From the NCBI GenBank assembly GCA_028873695.1, contig JAPPNU010000044.1:124001-188000 (forward strand): a DNA stretch of 64,000 nt, given 5' to 3'. A program made the translations under genes and the position numbers. Of the stretch, positions 1 to 6,748 are shown piece by piece (positions within the stretch are counted from its first letter, which is position 1; each line of letters begins with the position of its first letter). Source of the stretch: Gemmatimonadota bacterium (GTDB taxonomy: Bacteria > Latescibacterota > UBA2968 > GCA-2709665). The notes beneath the pieces were generated by a model that saw nothing but the letters and a program-made list of their open reading frames with translations, searched no databases and was not told the origin of the DNA.

Positions 1-163
1 CGAAAAAGCCGCATAGATTAGACGCGAACGGATCATCCGCACCCGCAGCCCATGACCGCCAGTGGGCGTATACATATCCAGCCAACCGATAGGCACAAGC
101 CGCGCCAGCCCCCTTCTCTGTCTCCGGATTTCATCGATGGATAGTAAAGAGACGACAACATCC

Positions 164-192
164 TTGACAACATTCCTGCGTTCCGTTATATT
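164..192 (+). promoter_or_regulatory. Sigma-70-type promoter for the XRE-thioredoxin pair
   Basis: A perfect -35 hexamer TTGACA at 164-169 is followed by a 17-base spacer and TATATT at 187-192. Transcription would start near 199, about 28 bases before the GTG start of the regulator gene. This is one of the two clearest promoters in the window. Confidence 0.7.
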
Positions 193-226
193 TATAGCAA
201 AGATGATATAATCGCCGGAGGTGTTC

Positions 227-487
227 GTGCCGTTCGACTGGCTGCGGATCCGAGAGTTTCGACAATCGGTTGGCATGACCCAGCAGCAGTTTGGAGAAAT
301 CCTGGCTGTTCCCCAGTCCACGATTGCCCGATGGGAGACCGGCAGGATCTCGCCCAACGCGCAGCATATCGGCCTGATGTGCGATCTCGGCAGGGTCCGG
401 TCCATCGAACCGGATTTTTTCTTTCCGGCCTACTCCCGACTCAATCCTGTTGATAAATCAGTAAGAAAAAGGAGGTTAGACCGGTGA
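227..487 (+). CDS. XRE-family helix-turn-helix regulator (small)
   Basis: An 86-residue protein that is essentially one Cro/CI-type helix-turn-helix. The segment GMTQQQFGEILAVPQSTIAR followed by WETGR is the classic two-helix DNA-binding unit. A GTG at 221 also opens this frame, but GGAGG sits at 217-221, which gives proper spacing only to the GTG at 227, so I use 227. The 3' end overlaps the thioredoxin start as GTGA (484-487), so the two are translationally coupled. It probably autoregulates from the promoter at 164-192; that is inference. The target is unknown. Confidence 0.8.
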   Translation: MPFDWLRIREFRQSVGMTQQQFGEILAVPQSTIARWETGRISPNAQHIGLMCDLGRVRSIEPDFFFPAYSRLNPVDKSVRKRRLDR

Positions 488-819
488 AACCCGCTACTTT
501 CACGGACGCGACCATTGAGTCGGAAGTCATCTCCTCAAATCGACCGGTCCTCGTCGACGTTGGCGCGAACTCGTGCGGCCCGTGCCGCCTCATCGATCCG
601 ATCGTAAAGGAACTGGCTGCGGACTACGCCGGGAGGCTGAAAGTGGGAAAGTTGGATTTCGATTCATGCCATACGTCGGCGGTCCGCTTTGGAATTCACA
701 GCCTGCCAACGCTCCTCCTCTTCAAGGATGGAAACGTCGTGGACCGCCTGGTCGGCGCCGTCCCCAAACAACGTCTCGTCGAGTCAATAGAGGAAGTACT
801 CGCTGACGTGCGCCGGTAG
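484..819 (+). CDS. Thioredoxin-like protein with a WCGPC to SCGPC change
   Basis: A 111-residue single thioredoxin fold, the usual length for the family. The redox motif CGPC is intact near residues 31-34, and the cis-proline strand is visible as SLPTLLLF. The tryptophan that nearly always precedes the first cysteine is Ser here (NSCGPC). It has a GTG start with AAAGGAGG about 10 bases upstream and overlaps the XRE gene by four bases. Known family role: cytoplasmic dithiol-disulfide exchange. Coupling to a DNA-binding protein suggests a redox-linked or toxin-antitoxin-like module, but there is no direct evidence for that. Confidence 0.85.
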   Translation: MKPATFTDATIESEVISSNRPVLVDVGANSCGPCRLIDPIVKELAADYAGRLKVGKLDFDSCHTSAVRFGIHSLPTLLLFKDGNVVDRLVGAVPKQRLVESIEEVLADVRR

Positions 820-1135
820 TCGCATGTGTTCGTTGATCGTGTTTCCGTTTCGGGCTTCCAACGGCCGCGGATACAGGATTCTCTACCAGGGCCACCGTAT
901 CCAGGGCTACATTGGCGTTCGATGTTTTTTGGTGTGACCAAGCGTAGATTTGTAGTTCGGGAGACCCCGAATACTTTCCGCTGAACAAATCTGGACGAAC
1001 AAGCTAAGGCACCGAAAAGAAAAAGCCTCGCATCGTTAGTTTATTGAAGTCAGCGAATGTGAGACTATATTTGATGCTGAAACTGCACCCATTTGTGTTA
1101 GAAAAGGAGCGAGATTCCTCCGCAATCCAAATGTC
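820..1135. other. Intergenic stretch without a recognisable gene
   Basis: Base composition becomes AT-richer along this stretch, which marks entry into the relic-rich patch that ends near 4.75 kb. I see no open frame with family features, no tRNA and no clear terminator. Confidence 0.5.
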
Positions 1136-1653
1136 TTAACGAATTTCGTGGATTATGCCGGATTCCACTGCTTCTTGCGAACTGATGACCCTTGATGCTT
1201 CCATATATTCGGTGATTCTGTTTTCGTCAAGGCTTGTATTTTCTTGTATGATGTTTCTGGTAAGTGAATCATAATTCTCCAGCAAGTCGCACATTTCTCT
1301 TAATTCCAGCTTATCGAATGCTTCATTATTGAAGTAGTAGCGAGCGGTATGGAATTTAAATGTAGATGTTGGAGCGGCGTATCGTTTCACGCCACCTAAG
1401 AAGACAATAATTCCTGTGGAATCGACATTTCCAACATTGTGCGTGTTTATTTTACAGGTACGACTCTTGTTTTTATGAAGTTATATAGTTCTATCCCACA
1501 ATCAATGTGACCACCCGCCGAAGATATCGAAATGTGAACAGTCGTGGGTCGTTTCTCACTTGGCTGACTCAAAAGTGTTTGTAATCGATTTTCAAATGAA
1601 CTCGTGGCTTCGTGGGTAATGGCTGTATGAAAAAAGGTTGTAGCAATACGCAT
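1136..1653 (-). pseudogene. ClpP-like serine protease, broken by a one-base frameshift
   Basis: Two frames join into one ClpP/SDH-protease-like chain. The N-terminal part (1653 to about 1450) carries the ClpP strand HISISSAGGHIDCGIELYNF. The C-terminal part (about 1450 to 1136) carries GNVDSTGIIVFLGG, where the Ser aligns with the ClpP nucleophile, then RYAAPTSTFKFH with the catalytic His, then a ClpP-like tail (EYMEASRVISSQEAVESG). The frames meet at an AAAA run near 1451-1454. One more A would give the continuous reading VPVKINTHNVGNVD. The start is ATG at 1653, preceded by AAGGATGG. It lies 36 bases after the DUF2188 gene. It could be true decay, an assembly error or slippage. Confidence 0.7.
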
Positions 1654-1689
1654 TAATCCATCCTTCAACAGTCCCAAACCCTCTAGCGT

Positions 1690-1911
1690 TCATCCGACAG
1701 GAGGATATGGATCACTACCGTAGCTGTTGCGCTCTCTAATCTGACCATTACGACGATGTATAATCAACTCAGAACTAAGTCCTCTAGCGATTTTCTTACC
1801 ATGGCTGATCGCAGAAGCCTGGGTTTTGAAAGTCTTCAAGGGGGTTTTTACTCCTTGGACTTTTGTCGACCATTGGCCGTTATCAGGCACTATGTGGATA
1901 TTCTTGCTCAT
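1690..1911 (-). CDS. DUF2188 family protein
   Basis: A 73-residue basic protein matching the DUF2188 pattern: an N-terminal HIVPDNGQWSTKVQG, a middle Ala/Lys helix, then SELIIHRRNGQIRERNSYG and DPYPP at the end. A longer frame opens at 1932, but AAAGGAGC lies just before the ATG at 1911, so that is the better start. The function of the family is unknown; members are often small genes in accessory regions. It heads a two-gene - strand unit with the broken ClpP-like gene, and a decayed copy of the same pair is at 3140-3260. Confidence 0.8.
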   Translation of the reverse strand: MSKNIHIVPDNGQWSTKVQGVKTPLKTFKTQASAISHGKKIARGLSSELIIHRRNGQIRERNSYGSDPYPPVG

Positions 1912-2011
1912 TCCACCGGCTCCTTTCTTCATTAATTGTACGCAATGGCCCCATTGACGTGATCGGAAGCTGTATAATAGATTAACGCAAAATACCCCTG
2001 TCGGACAAGCG

Positions 2012-2400
2012 CTAAATTATCTGAAACAGACGAGTCCACTCCTGTCCAATAACGGCGGTTTGTACAGGTTCAGAAAACCGTGACGATCGGCAAGGCAGCG
2101 CAACTGACCCACTTTCTCGCGACCCATCAATCCGGTTTGGGCAATCGCACGGTCGGACTGTCCCAAAAGCATGCGGACGATCACGTGTCGGTATTCGTGC
2201 ATCTCGAACCTCCGGTTTGCCATCATGTATCCCTCCTGACTTGTGCGATAAGTTATCCACTGTGCCGTCAGAAGGTACAAAACGATGAACGGAATGCCCG
2301 AGACTCCTTGCTGTCTACCTCACGTGGCGCCATTACGCCGATCTTCGCGTGGCGCCATTATTGCGATCCTCAAATGGCTCCATGTGACCGATCACTGACA
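2012..2400 (-). mobile_element. IS21-family insertion sequence remnant (one end)
   Basis: The outer end, read on the - strand, begins TGTCAGTGATCGGTC at 2400. Inside it are three copies of a 25-bp direct repeat with the core ATGGCGCCAC, seen on the + strand at 2324, 2349 and 2374. Multiple terminal repeats of this kind are the transposase-binding sites of IS21-type elements. Only the start of istA follows. The rest of istA, the helper ATPase istB and the other end are absent, so the element was cut at about 2012. Confidence 0.75.
2017..2226 (-). pseudogene. IstA transposase N-terminal fragment (IS21 family)
   Basis: The first 50 or so residues match IS21 transposases: MANRRFEMHEYRHVIVRM, then a helix-turn-helix reading SDRAIAQTGLMGREKVGQL. 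AGGAGG lies just upstream of the ATGATG at 2226-2221. The reading degenerates after residue 60 and stops at 2017. The DDE catalytic domain is missing, so it cannot transpose. Confidence 0.8.
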
Positions 2401-2560
2401 GGATAAATTGGAGCTCGATGCCTTTGTCGTGTCAAAAGGTCAAGTCGGAAATCGCGGCAAAAACGATCCCCGACCATGTGAAAAGGTCGGGGTTGTGTCG
2501 TCTACGCCGATAGTTCGAATTTGCATGCGTCAATAGCACGCTGCTCAACTTGAGGGGAAT

Positions 2561-3133
2561 ATGCTGGAGCGACACGATGGAAAGGTCGTGGACATCAGCA
2601 GACCCGTATTTCTTGATATTGAAACAACAGGTCTTTATGAAGACGACGAAATTGTCGAGATTGCCATAGCTGATTACGATGGCCGTGAAATTATGAATGA
2701 ATATATAAAACCGGTCTTTACTGAATCGTGGCCGGAGGCTCAAGGGATTCATGGAATAAGCCCACAAACGGTCGCGCATTCTTCGACATTTGTAGATCAG
2801 GTTCCCGCAATAAAGGACGCGATTCGTGATAGAGTCGTGGCGGTTTATAATGCGGAATTCGAGCTGCAATTCCTACCTTCGCACGTAGTGGTGGTTGCAG
2901 ATCTGTTTGTTTGCGTCATGGAACTGTATCGTGAGATTCGTGGCCTTCGAAAATATGTAAAGAATACATACAGATTGCAGAATGCGATGGATTGGTGCGG
3001 TTATCGCAAATCACAGACACATCGGGCCATGGAAGATAATTTGGGAACCATTGCTGTATGGGATAAGTTGCGGGAACAAGGGGGCAGAAGATTTGAAAAT
3101 GCGGTGAGTCGGCATTGTTACTATGTTTATTAG
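2561..3133 (+). CDS. DnaQ-like 3'-5' exonuclease (DEDDh)
   Basis: A 190-residue RNase H-fold exonuclease. Motif ExoI is FLDIETTG near residue 18, ExoII lies in VAVYNAEFELQFL near residue 97, and ExoIII is HRAMEDN near residue 155 (His and Asp of the DEDDh type). The start is ATG with GAGGGG just upstream. It is a free-standing exonuclease, not a polymerase epsilon subunit fusion. It lies between the IS21 end and the second DUF2188/ClpP relic, with lower GC than the chromosome to the right, so recent acquisition is plausible. Confidence 0.8.
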   Translation: MLERHDGKVVDISRPVFLDIETTGLYEDDEIVEIAIADYDGREIMNEYIKPVFTESWPEAQGIHGISPQTVAHSSTFVDQVPAIKDAIRDRVVAVYNAEFELQFLPSHVVVVADLFVCVMELYREIRGLRKYVKNTYRLQNAMDWCGYRKSQTHRAMEDNLGTIAVWDKLREQGGRRFENAVSRHCYYVY

Positions 3134-3139
3134 CAGGTC

Positions 3140-3260
3140 CTTGATCGGGGGTTCGCAAGAAATATCTGAATGAAAAAAGGTCGTCGCAATGCGCAATAAT
3201 TCATCCTACATCAGTCCCAACGCCTCAATGGTTTGTCCGACAGGAGGATATGGATCACCG
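3140..3260 (-). pseudogene. Relic of a second DUF2188 / ClpP-like gene pair
   Basis: On the - strand the DUF2188 ending DPYPPVG can be read near 3257-3237, followed about 40 bases on by RIATTFFHSDIS. This matches the start of the ClpP-like gene at 1653 (RIATTFFHTAIT). The DNA of 3170-3257 aligns with 1628-1718 in the same orientation with scattered mismatches. The rest of both genes is gone and the DnaQ-like gene takes their place. Confidence 0.65.
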
Positions 3261-3286
3261 ATGGCAACCTGGTGTTAGCCTCAATC

Positions 3287-3480
3287 CGCAAAAAACAGCA
3301 ACGCGGCGACGCGATAAAACCCTCCGAAACGGGGTGTTATCGACGTATAGAAGGACGTTCTTTCCCTTCACGTCCAGTGGCCTGGTGTATCCTGGTAATC
3401 CGCCTTCTAATCGCCTTTATTTACAATCACATATTCGAATTAACGTATGCGAAGACTTACGAATCAAGGTTAGTTCTCCG
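3287..3480 (+). repeat. Imperfect 190-bp dispersed repeat, copy 1
   Basis: It shares long blocks with 4066-4270 in the same orientation, for example GGTGTATCCTGGTAATC, TCTAATCGCCTTT and ACGAATCAAGGTTA. It has no convincing coding content. It starts about 30 bases after the DUF2188/ClpP relic. Confidence 0.65.
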
Positions 3481-3584
3481 GGTCAAGCCCGTATAAAATC
3501 GCCCATAGAAGCTACTTTTGAAGCCTCATCTCCGAGAATCCCGCGGTTCCCGGACAACAGTGATTGGGTGTAATTCCCAAAAGG

Positions 3585-3614
3585 AAAAGCCTCCGTCATC
3601 ACGTGGAGGCTTTT
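3585..3614 (-). terminator. Rho-independent terminator, probably bidirectional
   Basis: AAAAGCCTCC at 3585-3594 pairs perfectly with GGAGGCTTTT at 3605-3614 around a 10-base loop, with flanking A and T runs. It is 28 bases beyond the stop of the - strand membrane gene at 3642. Confidence 0.8.
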
Positions 3615-3641
3615 ACATGGACCGCATTGAACAAATTTCGA

Positions 3642-3845
3642 TCATTTCTTATCAGAAGAATATGGAGGAGGTTCCTTAAACCGCACCCCTGCTTCCTCCT
3701 GTTCTCTAATCCATTGGAGTACTTCTTTTCTTCCCTCCTCTCGCCCCTCCTCTCGCTGCTTACGCCGTATTTCCGCCAGGACGCCTAACATGGCTTCACC
3801 TCCTGCAAGAATAACGAATGCACCGGTTACCGAAAACACAACCAT
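3642..3845 (-). CDS. Small membrane protein, C-terminal reading (possibly a frameshifted half)
   Basis: A 67-residue product from the ATG at 3845, or 70 residues from a TTG at 3854. It has one hydrophobic stretch, SMVVFSVTGAFVILAGG, followed by a highly charged helix rich in Glu/Arg (EIRRKQREEGREEGRKE) and a Pro-containing tail. The family is unknown. It overlaps the upstream small membrane ORF (3827-3976) by 19 bases. Its own frame stays open upstream across the overlap (YYGNSDIIKALES), so the two may be one protein split by an indel near a TTTT run. The terminator at 3585-3614 closes the unit. Confidence 0.5.
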   Translation of the reverse strand: MVVFSVTGAFVILAGGEAMLGVLAEIRRKQREEGREEGRKEVLQWIREQEEAGVRFKEPPPYSSDKK

Positions 3846-3976
3846 AGATTCCAACGCTTTAATAATATCGGAGTTTCCGTAATAAAACCAAGTCCCAATG
3901 CACCGATAAACAGCAAAACCATCAGTCGCTCAAACCACTTTCTGTTTCCAACTGTCCAAATCTCTTTCCTGGACAT
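3827..3976 (-). CDS. Small membrane protein, N-terminal reading (49 residues)
   Basis: The ATG at 3976 is preceded by GAGGAGGGT, a good ribosome-binding site. The product has a charged N-terminus (MSRKEIW) and one transmembrane segment, LMVLLFIGALGLGFIT, then an Arg/Trp-rich tail that looks like out-of-frame reading. Joining it with the overlapping downstream frame would give a two-transmembrane protein with a charged cytoplasmic tail. I recognise no family. Confidence 0.5.
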   Translation of the reverse strand: MSRKEIWTVGNRKWFERLMVLLFIGALGLGFITETPILLKRWNLWLCFR

Positions 3977-4065
3977 ACCCTCCTCACAAATTTAGCCGAA
4001 ATATCACTGTTGTTCAAGATCATTCGGAAAAGACGATTCCAGACAGGCGTACTGGAATATCTTAT

Positions 4066-4270
4066 CGTAAATTCCGCAATAGCCGCAACGCGGCTGCGCG
4101 ACGAAACTTATCGAAACGGGCCGAAATGGTCGTCATGAAAGACATTTTTTCCGTTCACGTACAGTGTCCTGGTGTATCCTGGTAATCAGCAGTCTAATCG
4201 CCTTTCTTAACTTGCACATATTCGACTTAACCTCCCGGAAAAATGACGAATCAAGGTTAAATCTTACCTG
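4066..4270 (+). repeat. Imperfect 190-bp dispersed repeat, copy 2
   Basis: The partner of 3287-3480. Shared blocks begin with CAACGCGGC and run to ACGAATCAAGGTTA. It ends about 20 bases from the truncated end of the vapC fragment, so it may mark a recombination or insertion boundary. No gene is seen in 3977-4291 apart from this repeat. Confidence 0.65.
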
Positions 4271-4291
4271 TCCAAGAATGGATTGGATTAA

Positions 4292-4396
4292 CTACGAAAG
4301 TCGCAAAATAAATGGCTGGCGCTCAGATTTCCAGGTGAGTCGACGCATTATCGCGCTCAGAATATCCGTATCCAACGCCACTCTGGGTAGGGTCAT
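4292..4396 (-). pseudogene. VapC PIN-domain toxin fragment
   Basis: A 34-residue reading that begins MTLPRVALDTDILSAIMRR. This is the N-terminal strand of a PIN ribonuclease, with its first catalytic Asp in ALDTDIL. The ATG overlaps the antitoxin stop as TAATG, the normal coupling in such operons. After residue 20 the sequence no longer resembles PIN and stops at 4292, next to the dispersed repeat. Three of the four catalytic acidic residues are missing, so it is inactive. Confidence 0.7.
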
Positions 4397-4632
4397 TATT
4401 GGTTGACATTTCCGAAAAAGCTACGGCGACGACTTGCAATCCTTTCGATGGCGTCGATTTCTTCATCGGAGAGTCCTTCATAGACTTTTGCTGCCAATTC
4501 AAGCAGGTCATCAAAGTTCTCTTCGACGGGGGTTTCGATTTCCAGGCGTACGTGCTGGCCCTCAGACAGTTCAGGCGCATGTAACGGTTTGAAGACGCCA
4601 TTCACATATACGGCTTCCATAATCTGTTTCAC
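4396..4632 (-). CDS. AF2212-like (DUF104) antitoxin
   Basis: A 78-residue protein with the family signature MEAVYVNGVFKPL near the start, LSEGQHVRLEIETP in the middle and an acidic helix at the end. These proteins neutralise VapC-type PIN toxins. The likely start is GTG at 4632 or ATG at 4620; AGGAGG lies about 10 bases before the GTG. The toxin gene that should follow is truncated, so this antitoxin is now an orphan. Confidence 0.8.
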   Translation of the reverse strand: MKQIMEAVYVNGVFKPLHAPELSEGQHVRLEIETPVEENFDDLLELAAKVYEGLSDEEIDAIERIASRRRSFFGNVNQ

Positions 4633-4916
4633 TATGTCACGCACCTCCTTCTTTCAACGGTATTGAAAACTAATGTGCAAATCGAGGTACAAGACGCTTA
4701 TATTCGTTCCCCCGTGATTGAGAGTGAATATAGCAGGATTTCAGTTCGGAATCAAGAGATGTCTCTGATAAGATTCTTATTTTCAATGTCATATTGACAC
4801 CAGGCGTCGTTTATCATGTACAGTTACGCTGGCCGGTATTGTCATCCTGCCAGTTCAATCTCGCAAACGGCGTGCCATCGAAACGCGCCCGCATCGCCGA
4901 AGGTCAGGAATCTATT

Positions 4917-5498
4917 GTGATCAAGTATGTTGATGATACCTCGAAGTGGGAAAACTGGCAGCGCGACTACAGGCTGGGGGTGATCCTGATCCTGCCGCCG
5001 CCCGATGTCTCGCGGGAGATCGATATCCTGCGAGTCAGATATGATCCCCGCTCGGCGGCGTGGTGTCCGGCCCATATCACTTTGTCCGATCCATTGAGCA
5101 GCGAGATGAGTCCCTCGCTTGCCGGCGAAATCCGCGGCGTCCTTTCGAACGTCGGGCCGTTCAAGCTTCACTATGACAAACTGTATGCCTCCAAGCGGCA
5201 CGCGGGTGTCGCGTATCGCATCACGCCGCGGGAGCCTGTCGAGCGCCTGAAGGATTTGCTTCACGGCACGTCGGGCTTTGCGGGCGAAACCCATCGCCGA
5301 CGCGACATAGCGCCGCACATGACGATCGCGGAGTTCATCTCCATCGAAGAGAGCCTTCGGCTCTGTGCGCGGCTCCAGGATACGGCGCCTGCCGGCTTCT
5401 TCCTTTGCGACCGGTTGACATATATGGTTCCCGACGATGGTTTCCGGTTTCAAAGGAGGTCGACGTTCCCGCTTGGTGATTCGGCGCAAAAGTCCTAA
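4917..5498 (+). CDS. 2H phosphoesterase (2'-5' RNA ligase/LigT family)
   Basis: A 193-residue protein with the two diagnostic HxTx motifs: PAHITLSDP near residue 60 and PHMTIAEF near residue 133. Each contributes a His to a shared active site acting on cyclic or 2'-5' phosphodiesters. A longer frame opens at 4794, but its extra 41 residues look unrelated. GTG at 4917 has AAGGTCAGGA upstream. It stands alone, so its substrate cannot be told. From here on the DNA is markedly GC-richer than the first 4.7 kb. Confidence 0.8.
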   Translation: MIKYVDDTSKWENWQRDYRLGVILILPPPDVSREIDILRVRYDPRSAAWCPAHITLSDPLSSEMSPSLAGEIRGVLSNVGPFKLHYDKLYASKRHAGVAYRITPREPVERLKDLLHGTSGFAGETHRRRDIAPHMTIAEFISIEESLRLCARLQDTAPAGFFLCDRLTYMVPDDGFRFQRRSTFPLGDSAQKS

Positions 5499-5584
5499 CT
5501 TGCCCCCGCGTGTTTGTCTCCTGAAGGAACGAGTCGGGTCGCCGAACCTGAATTGCCTGACCTCGCAGCGTCTGGCTTTTGGGC

Positions 5585-5623
5585 TTTTATCCTGTTTATC
5601 CTGTCCATCCATGTAAATTCAAG
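5585..5623 (+). repeat. Dispersed leader repeat (ATCCTG...CATCCATGTAA), copy 1
   Basis: It contains two ATCCTGT units followed by CCATCCATGTAA. Copies with the same orientation relative to the gene are at 20650-20690, 25257-25298 (- strand) and 32207-32250. This copy ends 45 bases before the enolase-family start at 5669. Confidence 0.7.
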
Positions 5624-5668
5624 CTTAATGAAATATTAATGACCATGCCGGGAGGGGGGAGGAAGTTC

Positions 5669-6745
5669 GTGATCATCGACCGAATCGAAGTCATCCAGAT
5701 CGAAACGCCGCGCTTTTACGGGCATATCTCCGGGCACGTGCTGATCAAGGTGCACGTGGACGACGGCCCCGTAGGCCTTGGAGAAGCGTCTGACAGCAAG
5801 TGCGCCGACGTGCCGGCCCTGGCGCGGCAGTTGAACGAGCGTCTGAAAGGCCGCGACGCCCGTCGCATCGTCGAGATCAACGAATTCACACTCGCCCGCC
5901 GTTGGAACAGCACGGTCACCGACCTGCACGTGGCCAGCGCGGTGGACCTGGCGCTCTACGATCTCAACGGCAAGGTCCAGGGCGTACCGGTCTACCAGAT
6001 GCTGGGTGGCAAGGTGCGGGATGCGCTGTACTGCTGCTACCCGATCTTCGGATGGCAGGTGACGGAGGACTTCGTGCGCGCCGGGTCCTACCTGAAGCGC
6101 CTGGTGGATCTGGGCCACCATCTGTTCCGCTACTATGTCTCCGGCGACGTGGATCTGGACGATCGCTTCCTCACCGAGATGAAATCCAGACACGGCGACC
6201 GGATCAGGCTCAAGTCCATCGACTTCTCGGGCCGCTTCCGCGACTGGCAGGAGGCGCTGCGCTACGGCGACAGGCTGCGGCGTCACGACCCGTATCACTT
6301 CGAGCAGCCGACGTATGAGATGCGGTCAAGCGCGCGGTTCACGCAGCGCGTCGACCTTCCGGTAACCTGGCATATCGCCTCGCCGCAGCAGGCATATGAG
6401 GCGGCCGAACGCGGCGCATGCACGGGCTTCAACGTGGCCTGCGTATGCGGCGGACCCACACACGTCAAGCGCATCCTGGCGGTGGGAGAGGCGGCGGGCC
6501 TGCCCTGTCTGATCGGCACCGACCAGGAGTCCACGCTCGGGGTCAGCGCACAGGTCGCGGTCGGCATCACCTCTCCGCAGGTCCGGTTGCCTTGCGATCC
6601 GATGGGGCCGCTGCTTTACACGGCGTCGCCGGCCAGGGAACGCGTGAAGGCCGAGGGCAGCTATCTGGCCCCGCTCAAAGGGCCCGGGCTGGGGGTAGAA
6701 CTGGATGAAGACAAGCTAGCGGAACTCACTGTAGAGAGGGCTTGA
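5669..6745 (+). CDS. Enolase-superfamily protein with atypical active site
   Basis: A 358-residue mandelate racemase/muconate lactonizing-type protein: an N-terminal capping domain, then a TIM barrel. The start is GTG at 5669, because the strong site GGAGGGGGGAGG ends 6 bases before it; the frame is open further upstream. Barrel landmarks visible are DLALYDLNGK, RLKSIDFSGR (first metal Asp), HFEQPT (second metal Glu) and GTDQESTLG. The usual KxK on strand 2 is replaced by FRYYVSG, and the usual DE metal motif on strand 5 reads TWHIAS. It is followed after 3 bases by a PhyH gene, so an operon is likely. Substrate unknown. Confidence 0.75.
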   Translation: MIIDRIEVIQIETPRFYGHISGHVLIKVHVDDGPVGLGEASDSKCADVPALARQLNERLKGRDARRIVEINEFTLARRWNSTVTDLHVASAVDLALYDLNGKVQGVPVYQMLGGKVRDALYCCYPIFGWQVTEDFVRAGSYLKRLVDLGHHLFRYYVSGDVDLDDRFLTEMKSRHGDRIRLKSIDFSGRFRDWQEALRYGDRLRRHDPYHFEQPTYEMRSSARFTQRVDLPVTWHIASPQQAYEAAERGACTGFNVACVCGGPTHVKRILAVGEAAGLPCLIGTDQESTLGVSAQVAVGITSPQVRLPCDPMGPLLYTASPARERVKAEGSYLAPLKGPGLGVELDEDKLAELTVERA

Positions 6746-6748
6746 ACG

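Noticed and set aside
2080..2406. 108-codon + frame across the IS21 end
   Set aside because: It is antisense to the istA fragment and covers the terminal repeats; no protein features.
4842..5612. Long - strand open frame opposite the 2H phosphoesterase
   Set aside because: It is the complement of a well-supported gene with HxTx motifs and has no family features; long antisense frames are common in GC-rich DNA.
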